From Sphingomonas natans (GTDB lineage Bacteria > Pseudomonadota > Alphaproteobacteria > Sphingomonadales > Sphingomonadaceae), in assembly GCF_030546695.1 (NCBI RefSeq), contig NZ_JAUOTP010000002.1:496001-560000 (forward strand): DNA of 64,000 bases. Direction: 5' to 3'. The position numbers were made by a program, and so were the translations under genes. The notes below the pieces were generated by a model. The model did not search any database. It saw only the letters and a program-made list of their open reading frames with translations, and had not been told where the DNA came from. Positions 26,521 through 34,400 of the stretch are shown here, in pieces. The stretch's first letter is position 1, and every line of letters starts with the position of its first letter.

Positions 26521-26700
26521 ATGACGACCATGACGATGCAGACCATGTCTCCCGAGCCCGCCCGCGCCCGCCCGGTCTTCTCCACCGAAGATGCCGAGCT
26601 GCTGAAGACCGCCGTCCTCGCTTACCTGAAGGCCAATGAGGACAGTCCCGTCTCGGTCAAATACAGCAATCTCTATCACCGCCTCGGGCGATTGGGCTGA
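26521..26700 (+). CDS. Small protein downstream of isocitrate lyase (59 residues)
   Basis: Starts at ATG 26521 after the AAAGGA at 26516, 18 bases past aceA. Sequence: a methionine/threonine/proline-rich head, then TEDAELLKTAVLAYLKANEDSP and SVKYSNLYHRLGRLG. It appears cytosolic and helical. Its tight link to aceA suggests a role in the glyoxylate shunt or lyase control, but I recognise no family. Several in-frame ATGs near the head leave the exact start open. Confidence 0.65.
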   Translation: MTTMTMQTMSPEPARARPVFSTEDAELLKTAVLAYLKANEDSPVSVKYSNLYHRLGRLG

Positions 26701-27005
26701 TTGAGACGACGCGGGACGATGTCGATCGGGCCGGCCGCGCGTCGCACGCCGCCTGAGCGATTCGTCGGGATCCGTATCTTGCCCGGCACAGGTTTCAAGC
26801 CGCCGGCTTTCTGGAGCGGCATGGGTGGGGACCTTGACCCCGCTTACCGGACGCCGCTCGCAAAGCGTGACGCACCGCTCGAATGGCGGCGCGTCCTGGT
26901 GAGATCGGTTGCCGGTCCGCACGATGCCAAGTTCGTCGCGACCCTTTCGAATGCCAACTTTGCGGCAGAGCATCGCCGCTCGCCACCGGCCCTGCCCCGG
27001 TCGCG
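26701..27005. other. Non-coding stretch after the aceA locus
   Basis: About 300 bases in which I see no convincing gene on either strand and no clear hairpin. Together with the pseudogene beside it this forms a 580-base degenerate zone next to tRNA-Leu. Confidence 0.5.
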
Positions 27006-27226
27006 TCAGCGCTCGGTTTCGAGCAGCTTGTCGATCGCGATCGGAAGCGATCGAACCCGCTTGCCCGCCGCGTGATGGATTGCGCTGGCGGCGGCGGTGC
27101 CGACGATGCCGATCTTGCCGAGGCCCTTCAAGCGGAGCGGCGTCGCGTCCGCGAAGGCCTCCTCAGGAACGCCATGCCCATGACTGCGCCACCGAGTAGC
27201 TGGCTGCGCGCGGTCTTCGGGTTCAT
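27006..27226 (-). pseudogene. Decayed C-terminus of a molybdopterin-binding xanthine/aldehyde dehydrogenase subunit
   Basis: One frame reads MNPKTARSQLLGGAVMGM, matching the INPKxARSQxxGGxxxGxG segment of these large subunits; a second frame continues LRLKGLGKIGIVGTAAASAI and KRVRSLPIAIDKLLETER, their C-terminal KGxGExGIxGxAAAI and RVRDLPIxxDKLL motifs. The region between these motifs, ~40 residues in intact enzymes, is missing and the frame is shifted. The N-terminal ~650 residues are absent. It lies 53 bases beyond the 3' end of tRNA-Leu on the same strand. Confidence 0.65.
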
Positions 27227-27279
27227 GATCCGTCTCTTCGTCGCTTGCGACGACAATCACCCTTGGACCAAAAGGTGAA

Positions 27280-27365
27280 TGGTGCCCAGAAGAGGACTCG
27301 AACCTCCACGACCTTGCGATCGCCAGCACCTGAAGCTGGTGCGTCTACCATTCCGCCATCTGGGC
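27280..27365 (-). tRNA. tRNA-Leu, anticodon CAG
   Basis: 86 bases including an encoded CCA end. Acceptor GCCCAGA pairs with TCTGGGC; anticodon arm CCAGC-TTCAGGT-GCTGG gives CAG; T-loop GGTTCGAGTCC. A long variable arm marks it as class II (leucine). Confidence 0.97.
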
Positions 27366-27381
27366 ACGGGGTAGGGGGCGC

Positions 27382-27410
27382 CTTTAGGAGGCCCGTCGAC
27401 GGCTTGTCAA
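27382..27410 (-). promoter_or_regulatory. Promoter of tRNA-Leu
   Basis: Minus-strand TTGACA (27405-27410), 17 bases, CTAAAG (27382-27387); predicted start about ten bases before the tRNA 5' end. Confidence 0.55.
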
Positions 27411-27514
27411 CCGAAGCGCATCGCAGCCCGCGGCGCACTTGCATGCCGAAGGCGGCGGGGGCATTGCGGGCGCGACGGCCGCTGCGGTGCGGCAACGGGA
27501 TCGGGAAGCGACAG

Positions 27515-28450
27515 ATGGTGCCCTTGGTGACGCTGTTCGGCGGTGGCGGCTTTCTTGGCCGCTATGTCGCGCAGGAGCTGTTGAAGACGGGCGCGCGCGT
27601 CCGGATCGCGGAGCGCGATCCCTCGCATGCGCATTTCCTGAAGCCGCAGGCGGGCCTCGGGCAGACGCAGTTCGTCTCGGCGAGCATCACCGATCCGGCC
27701 TCGACGCGCCGCGCGGTCGAGGGCGCCGACGCGGTGATCAATCTCGTCGGCGTGCTCGCCGGCGATTTCCAGGCATTGCATGTCGAGGGCGCGCGCATCG
27801 CTGCCGAGGCTGCGAAGGCAGCCGGCGCGAAGGCGTTCGTGCAGATCTCGGCGATCGGCGCGAACGCGAGTTCGGATTCGGCCTATGGGCGCAGCAAGGC
27901 CGAAGGCGAAACCGCGGTCGCGCAGGCTTTCCCGGGCGCGACGATCATCCGGCCCTCGATCCTGTTCGGGCCCGAGGATGCGTTCGTGAACAAGTTTGCG
28001 GGGATGGCCTCGCGGCTGCCGATATTGCCGGTGATCCGCGGGACGGTGCGCTTCCAGCCGGCGTGGGTCGCCGATGTCGCGCAGGCGATAGCGCTCGCCG
28101 CGCTTTATCCCGAGACGCATGCCGGCCAGACCTACGAACTCGGCGGTCCGCGCGCGATCTCGATGAGCGAGCTCAATGCGTGGGTGTCGGCCGCGATCGG
28201 CCGCAAGCCCACGCTGGTGCCGGTGCCCGATGCGGTGGCCGCGGCGATGGCGCGGTTCGGCGGCTGGCTGCCCGGCGCGCCGATCACGACGGACCAGTGG
28301 GCGATGCTGCAAACGGACAATGTCGTCGCGCCCGGCGCTTCCGGCTTTGCGGCATTCGGGATCGAGCCCAAGCCGCTCGAGGCGGTCGCGCCGTCTTGGC
28401 TGGTCCGCTATCGCCGGCAGGGCCGGTTCAGTTTGAACGCCCCCGCCTGA
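27515..28450 (+). CDS. NAD(P)-binding reductase, NDUFA9-like
   Basis: A 311-residue atypical short-chain dehydrogenase with N-terminal VTLFGGGGFLGRYVAQELL (dinucleotide fold) and SAYGRSKAEGETAV in place of the YxxxK segment. The layout resembles the complex I NDUFA9 subunit and its bacterial relatives in quinone or complex I-linked roles. ATG 27515 is chosen; open codons upstream run through the tRNA gene and are not coding. uppP follows 31 bases later, probably in the same transcript. Confidence 0.87.
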   Translation: MVPLVTLFGGGGFLGRYVAQELLKTGARVRIAERDPSHAHFLKPQAGLGQTQFVSASITDPASTRRAVEGADAVINLVGVLAGDFQALHVEGARIAAEAAKAAGAKAFVQISAIGANASSDSAYGRSKAEGETAVAQAFPGATIIRPSILFGPEDAFVNKFAGMASRLPILPVIRGTVRFQPAWVADVAQAIALAALYPETHAGQTYELGGPRAISMSELNAWVSAAIGRKPTLVPVPDAVAAAMARFGGWLPGAPITTDQWAMLQTDNVVAPGASGFAAFGIEPKPLEAVAPSWLVRYRRQGRFSLNAPA

Positions 28451-28481
28451 TCCGACGCCCCCTCCCCGACCGGAGTTTTCG

Positions 28482-29291
28482 ATGAGCGTGACCGAACCGA
28501 TCCTCCTCGGCATCGTCGAGGGGCTCACCGAATTCCTGCCCGTCTCGTCCACCGGCCATCTGATCCTCGCCAGCGCCCTGCTCGGCTATGACGAGGAAAA
28601 ATGGGCCTTGTTCAATGTCGTCATCCAGCTCGGCGCGATCCTCGCGGTGATCGTGCTTTACTGGCGGACCTTCTGGGCGGTCGCGGTCGGCCTGATCAAG
28701 CGGGAGCCCGTGTCGTGGCGGTTCTTGCGCAACCTGTTGCTCGCCTTCCTGCCGGCGGCCGTCGTCGGGCTCGCATTCCACAAGCAGATCGAGGCGTTGC
28801 TGGGCCGGCCCGACGTCGTCTGCGTGGCGCTGATCGCAGGCGGCATCGCGATCCTCGCGATCGAGCGGCTCGCTAAGCGACAGGATATCGTCGGCGTGTC
28901 CGAGCTGCCGGTGCGCACGAGCCTCGGTATCGGCTTCATCCAGTGCATCTCGATGATACCGGGCGTTAGCCGCTCGGGTGCGACGATCCTCGGCGCGCTG
29001 TCGCTCGGCGTCGAGCGGCGGACCGCGGCCGAATTCAGCTTCTTCCTCGCCGTGCCGACGATGCTCGGCGCGACGGTGCTGGAGCTCGCCAAGAACGGCC
29101 ATGCGATCGGCGCGCCCGGCCAGGTCGGCCTGGGAACGATCGCGATCGGCTTCTTCGTTGCGTTCGTCGTCGCGCTGGCGGTGATCCGCGGCTTCGTGAC
29201 CTTCGTCTCTCGCCACGGATTCGGGCCGTTCGCCTGGTATCGAATCGTCGCCGGTGCGGTCGGGCTCCTCTGGCTCAAGGGATTGGTATAA
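28482..29291 (+). CDS. uppP: Undecaprenyl-diphosphate phosphatase
   Basis: Integral membrane enzyme recycling the lipid carrier for peptidoglycan. 269 residues, about eight helices. Signature EGLTEFLPVSSTGHLIL (about 10-26; catalytic glutamates and serine) and PGVSRSGATI (about 158-167). Confidence 0.96.
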   Translation: MSVTEPILLGIVEGLTEFLPVSSTGHLILASALLGYDEEKWALFNVVIQLGAILAVIVLYWRTFWAVAVGLIKREPVSWRFLRNLLLAFLPAAVVGLAFHKQIEALLGRPDVVCVALIAGGIAILAIERLAKRQDIVGVSELPVRTSLGIGFIQCISMIPGVSRSGATILGALSLGVERRTAAEFSFFLAVPTMLGATVLELAKNGHAIGAPGQVGLGTIAIGFFVAFVVALAVIRGFVTFVSRHGFGPFAWYRIVAGAVGLLWLKGLV

Positions 29292-29311
29292 CCGTTCCGG
29301 CCCCTTTTGGC

Positions 29312-29334
29312 CGCTAGCTTGTGTCCTGCTAGCG
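29312..29334. terminator. Inverted repeat after uppP
   Basis: CGCTAGC-TTGTGTCCT-GCTAGCG, a perfect 7-base stem, preceded by GGCC-CCTTTT-GGCC. It lacks a T tract on the plus strand, so it may be a weak or Rho-assisted end for uppP or a separate regulatory hairpin. Confidence 0.35.
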
Positions 29335-29360
29335 TAAAAAGCGCATCGCCAGCCCGATAA

Positions 29361-29381
29361 TAGGTAAGCATAGTTTACCTA
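29361..29381. promoter_or_regulatory. Palindromic operator candidate upstream of gltD
   Basis: TAGGTAA (29361-29367), seven bases, TTACCTA (29375-29381): a perfect dyad 57 bases before the gltD ATG, overlapped by a TTTGACT box at about 29386. It fits a repressor or activator site for the glutamate synthase operon; the binding protein is unknown. Confidence 0.5.
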
Positions 29382-29438
29382 ACCCTTTGACTCCCGGCGT
29401 GCATTTTATATGTCGGCTCCTGCGAGGGAGCGACGTCG

Positions 29439-30887
29439 ATGGCCATGCTGCAATTTCCGAAGATCGGGCAGGTTTACCCGGAAAAGCGCACGGCGGACGA
29501 GCGCGCGCACGATTTCGACGAGATCTCGCGAGTCTACGCGCTGGCCAAGGCCGAGGAACAGTCGTCGCGCTGCTCGCAATGCGGCGTGCCGTATTGCACG
29601 ACGCACTGCCCGCTTCACAATCACATCCCGGACTGGCTGCGCCTGACCGCCGAGGGGCGGCTGCGCGAGGCCTATGAACTGTCCAACGCGACCTCGACCA
29701 TGCCCGAAATCTGCGGCCGCATCTGCCCGCAGGATCGGCTGTGCGAGGGCAATTGCGTCATCGAATTTTCGGGGCACGGCGCGGTCACGATCGGATCGGT
29801 CGAGAAGTTCATCACCGACACGGCCTGGGAAGAAGGCTGGGTCGAGCCGCTGACGCCGGGGCCGGCGCGCGGCCAATCGATCGGCATCATCGGCGCGGGG
29901 CCTGCCGGCCTCACCGTCGCCGATCTGATGCGCGCGCGCGGCTATGAGGTGCATGTCTATGACCGTCACGATCGCGCGGGCGGGCTGCTGACCTACGGCA
30001 TTCCCGGCTTCAAGCTGGAGAAGCCGATCGTGATGCGCCGCGTCGACCGGCTCGCCGCCGGCGGCGTCGTCTTCCACCAGGATTTCGAGGTCGGCCGCGA
30101 TGCGAGCCTCGCCGAACTGCGGGCGAAGCATGACGCGGTCGTCATCGCGACCGGGGTCTATAAGGCGCGCGCGATCAAGGCGCCGGGCGTCGGCGCGGAC
30201 GGCGTCGTCGAGGCGCTCGATTATCTGACCGCGTCGAACCGCAAGGGCTTCGGCGACGCCGTCCCCGCCTTCGACGCGGGCGCGCTCGATGCGGCGGGCA
30301 AGAACGTCGTCGTCATCGGCGGCGGCGACACCGCGATGGATTGCGTGCGGACCGCGATCCGCCAGGGCGCGTCCTCGGTCCGCTGCCTGTATCGGCGCGA
30401 TCGCGCGAACATGCCGGGCAGCCAGCGCGAAGTGAAGAATGCCGAGGAAGAGGGCGTCGAGTTCGTCTGGCTTGCCGGCCCGGAAGCGTTCCACGACACG
30501 GACGGCACGGTCTCCGGCGTGCAGGTCGCCAAGATGCGCCTCGGCCAGCCCGATGCGAGCGGGCGCCGCGCACCCGAGGCCGATCCCGGCGCCGAATATC
30601 GGATCGAGGCCGATCTCGTGATCAAGGCGCTCGGCTTCGATCCCGAGGAACTGCCGCGGCTGTTCGGCGCGCAGGAGCTGGCGGTCACGCGCTGGGGCAC
30701 GATCCGGATCGATCACAAGACGATGATGACGAGCGTGGACGGCGTGTTCGCCGCGGGCGACATTGTGCGCGGCGCGAGCCTCGTCGTCTGGGCAGTGCGC
30801 GACGGTCGTGACCTGGCCGATCGGATGCATGCGTGGCTCAAGGAGAGGGCGCCGGCCGTGCCGGCGGGAGCGCTGGTGTCGGCATGA
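29439..30887 (+). CDS. gltD: Glutamate synthase small (beta) subunit
   Basis: 482-residue flavoprotein passing NADPH electrons to the large subunit. N-terminal iron-sulfur cysteines in CSQCGVPYCTTHCPLHNHIP and CGRICPQDRLCEGNC (about 46-110), FAD motif GIIGAGPAGLTVA (about 149-160), NADPH motif VVIGGGDTAMDCVRTA (about 290-305) and a C-terminal VFAAGDIVRGASLVVWA. First gene of gltD-DUF2059-gltB, an order reversed from E. coli gltBD. Confidence 0.97.
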   Translation: MAMLQFPKIGQVYPEKRTADERAHDFDEISRVYALAKAEEQSSRCSQCGVPYCTTHCPLHNHIPDWLRLTAEGRLREAYELSNATSTMPEICGRICPQDRLCEGNCVIEFSGHGAVTIGSVEKFITDTAWEEGWVEPLTPGPARGQSIGIIGAGPAGLTVADLMRARGYEVHVYDRHDRAGGLLTYGIPGFKLEKPIVMRRVDRLAAGGVVFHQDFEVGRDASLAELRAKHDAVVIATGVYKARAIKAPGVGADGVVEALDYLTASNRKGFGDAVPAFDAGALDAAGKNVVVIGGGDTAMDCVRTAIRQGASSVRCLYRRDRANMPGSQREVKNAEEEGVEFVWLAGPEAFHDTDGTVSGVQVAKMRLGQPDASGRRAPEADPGAEYRIEADLVIKALGFDPEELPRLFGAQELAVTRWGTIRIDHKTMMTSVDGVFAAGDIVRGASLVVWAVRDGRDLADRMHAWLKERAPAVPAGALVSA

Positions 30888-31465
30888 GGAGGCTCGCCGT
30901 CTTCCTGCTCGCGGCCCTGCCGCTGCCCGTCGTCGCGCAGGCGCCGGCCGCGCCCGCCTCCGCCGCGCCGGTCGATCCGGCGGCGCTGGCGGCCGCGCGC
31001 GAGTTGTTCGAGGCGAGCAACATCCGTGCGACGATGCGCGACAGCAACGAGAAGACGATCGCGCAGATGCGCTCGGGCCAGGCGCTGAGCGTCTATGTCG
31101 ACCAGAATCCGCAGATGCGGATGAAGCGCGCGACCAATCCGCAGGCCTGGGACGCGGCGCTCGCGCGGCTCGGCACCAAGCAGGCCGCGATCATGGAAAA
31201 GCTGCTCGCCGAGCTGCAGCCCGAAGTGGAGGAGCGCACCGTGCGGCTCTACGCGCAGACCTTCTCGACCGCGGATCTGAAGGCAATCACCGCTTTCTAC
31301 CGGACGCCGCTCGGCCATCGCATGATCGAGAAGATGCCGATCGTGCTCAGCCAGACGATGAGCTGGGTGCAGAGCGAGATTCCCAAGCGGATCGGACCAT
31401 CGATGGCCGCGCTGCAGCCCGAGATCCAGCGCGAGCTGACGCCCCTCATGTCCACGCCGAATTGA
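30884..31465 (+). CDS. Exported DUF2059-family protein
   Basis: 193 residues with a signal peptide (MRRLAVFLLAALPLPVVAQ, 1-19) and a helical DUF2059 domain containing YAQTFSTADLKAITAFYRTPLG and RMIEKMP, the family's typical end-of-domain phrase. ATG 30884 overlaps the gltD stop by four bases, and gltB begins 13 bases after its stop. Periplasmic; function unknown. Its placement inside the glutamate synthase operon is curious. Confidence 0.88.
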   Translation: MRRLAVFLLAALPLPVVAQAPAAPASAAPVDPAALAAARELFEASNIRATMRDSNEKTIAQMRSGQALSVYVDQNPQMRMKRATNPQAWDAALARLGTKQAAIMEKLLAELQPEVEERTVRLYAQTFSTADLKAITAFYRTPLGHRMIEKMPIVLSQTMSWVQSEIPKRIGPSMAALQPEIQRELTPLMSTPN

Positions 31466-31478
31466 CGAAGGACGGACG

Positions 31479-34400
31479 ATGACGACGACCTCGATCCATG
31501 ATGTGCCCCTGCCCTCCGCCGACGAACGCGCGCGGATCGCGAACGAAGGCATGTACCGCCCCGAGTTCGAGGGCGATGCCTGCGGCGTCGGCCTCGTCGC
31601 CGCGACCGACGGCAAGGCCTCGCGCCGCGTCGTCACCGCCGCGATCGATGCGCTGAAGGCGGTCTGGCATCGCGGCGCGGTCGATGCCGACGGCAAGACC
31701 GGCGACGGCGCGGGCATCCATCTCGACATCCCCGCCGCTTTCTTCGACGATGCGATCGAGAGCGCCGGGCAGCGCCCGCGCGCCAACCGCCTCGCCGTCG
31801 GCATGATCTTCCTGCCGCGCACCGATCTGGGCGCGCAGGAAGCCTGCCGCACGATCATCGAGAGCGAGATCATCGATTTCGGCTACACCATCTATGGCTG
31901 GCGCCAGGTGCCCGTCGACATTTCGGTGATCGGCGACAAGGCGATGCTGACGCGCCCCGAGATCGAGCAGATCATGATCGCCGGCCCCCTCCCCGACGAG
32001 GAGAGCGAGGCCGAGTTCGAGAAGAAGCTGTATCTCGTCCGCCGCCGGATCGAGAAGAAGCTGATCGAGGCGCAAGTCCAGGGCTGCTACATCTGCAGCC
32101 TCTCGAACCGCTCGGTCATCTACAAGGGCCTGTTCCTCGCCGAGGAGCTGTCGGTCTTCTATCCCGATCTGCGCGACGATCGCTTCACGAGCCGGGTCGC
32201 GATCTTCCACCAGCGTTATTCCACCAACACCTTCCCGCAATGGTGGCTGGCGCAGCCGTTCCGTTGCCTCGCGCACAATGGCGAGATCAACACGATCCGC
32301 GGCAACAAGAACTGGATGAAGAGCCACGAGATCAAGATGGCCAGCCTCGCGTTCGGCCAGCATTCGGAAGAGATCAAGCCGCTGATTCCGGCGGGCGCCT
32401 CCGATACGGCGGCGCTGGACGCAGTGTTCGAGGCGATCTGCCGCTCGGGGCGCGACGCGCCGACCGCCAAGCTGATGCTCGTCCCCGAAGCCTCGGCCGG
32501 CGCGGACCTGCCCGACGACGTCGCCTCGATGTACTCCTATTTCGCGAGCGTGATGGAGCCGTGGGACGGCCCCGCCGCGCTGGCGATGACCGACGGCCGC
32601 TGGGTCGTGGCGGGCGTCGATCGCAATGCGCTGCGTCCGCTCCGCACGCTGCGGACGGCGGACAATCTGCTCATCGTCGGCTCGGAGGCCGGGATGGTCG
32701 TCGTGCCCGAAAGTTCGGCGATCGCGAAGGGGCGGATGGGCCCCGGCCAGATGATCGCGATCGATCTGCTCGAAGGCCGCTTCTACGAGGATGCCGAGAT
32801 CAAGGCGCGCATCGCCGGCGAGGCGCCCTATGGCGAATGGGTCCAGGGCTTCCGCACGCTCGCCGATCTCGCGGTGCCCGCGGGCGATCACCTGCCCACG
32901 TGGACGCGCGCCGAGCTCGTCCGCCGCCAGGTCGCGGCGGGGCAGAGCATCGAGGATATGGAGCTGATCCTCGCGCCGCAGGTCGAGACCGCCAAGGAGG
33001 CGATCGGATCGATGGGCGACGATACGCCGCTCGCGGTTATTTCGGACAAGCCGCGGCTGATCAGCCACTTCTTCCGCCAGAATTTCAGCCAGGTGACCAA
33101 CCCGCCGATCGATTCGTTGCGCGAGACCCGCGTGATGAGCCTCAAGACGCGCTTCGGGAATCTCGCCAACATCCTCGATACCGAAGCGCAGCAATCGGGC
33201 GTGCTCGTGCTGGATTCACCGGTCCTGACGAGCACCGACTGGGCGACGCTCAAGGCGCATTTCGGGCATAGCCATGCCGAGATCGACTGTACCTATGCCG
33301 CGAACGGCGGCCCGGATTCGCTGCGCCATGCGATCGCGCGCGTCCGCGCCGAGGCCGAGCAGGCGGTGCGCGAGGGCAAGAGCGAGCTGTTCCTGACCGA
33401 CGAGGGCGTTTCGCCCGAGCGCGTCTCGATCGCGATGGTGCTGGCGGCCGCCGGCGTGCACACGCACCTCGTCCGCAAGGGGCTGCGCTCCTATGCGTCG
33501 ATCAACGTCCGCTCGGCCGAATGCCTCGACACGCATTATTATGCGGTGCTGATCGGCGTCGGCGCGACGACCGTGAACGCCTATCTCGCCGAGGCCGCGG
33601 TCGCGGACCGGCATGCGCGCGGCCTGTTCGGCGATCTCGGCCTCGCCGAATGCTTCAAGCGCTGGCGCAAGGCGATCGACGAGGGCCTGCTCAAGATCAT
33701 GTCGAAGATGGGGATCGCGGTGATCTCCTCGTATCGTGGCGGCTATAATTTCGAGGCGGTCGGCTTGAGCCGCGCGCTCGTCAACGATCTCTTCCCCGGC
33801 ATGCCGACCAAGATTTCTGGCGAGGGTTATGCCTCGCTCCAGCTCTCGGCGAAGCTGCGCCACGATCCCGCGTTCGACAGCGACGTGACGACGCTGCCGA
33901 TCGGCGGCTTCTATCGCCAGCGCGCCGGCGGCGAGGCGCATGCCTATTCGGCGCAGCTGATGCACCTGCTGCAGACCTCGGTGACGAACGACAGCTACAG
34001 CCAGTATCTGCAATTCTCGCGCGGCGTGCGCGATCTGCCGCCCATCTATCTGCGCGATCTGCTGGAGTTCAACTGGGCCAAGGAGCCCATCACGATCGAC
34101 AGCGTCGAGGCGATCACCGAGATCCGCAAGCGCTTCGTCACGCCCGGCATGAGCCTCGGCGCGCTGTCTCCCGAGGCGCACGAGACGCTGGCGATCGCGA
34201 TGAACCGGATCGGCGCGAAGGCCGTCTCGGGCGAGGGCGGCGAGGACAAGAAGCGCTACAAGCCCTATGACAACGGCGACAACGCCAATTCGGTGATCAA
34301 GCAGATCGCGAGCGGCCGGTTCGGCGTCACCGCCGAATATCTGGGCTCGGCCGAAGAGCTCGAGATCAAGGTCGCGCAGGGCGCCAAGCCCGGCGAAGGC

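Noticed and set aside
24889-26973. Long open frame antisense to aceA
   Set aside because: Same cause; no recognisable domain, and the sense gene is clear.
27245-27514. N-terminal extension of the NDUFA9-like protein
   Set aside because: It would run through the tRNA-Leu gene and its promoter; the dinucleotide motif starts right after ATG 27515.
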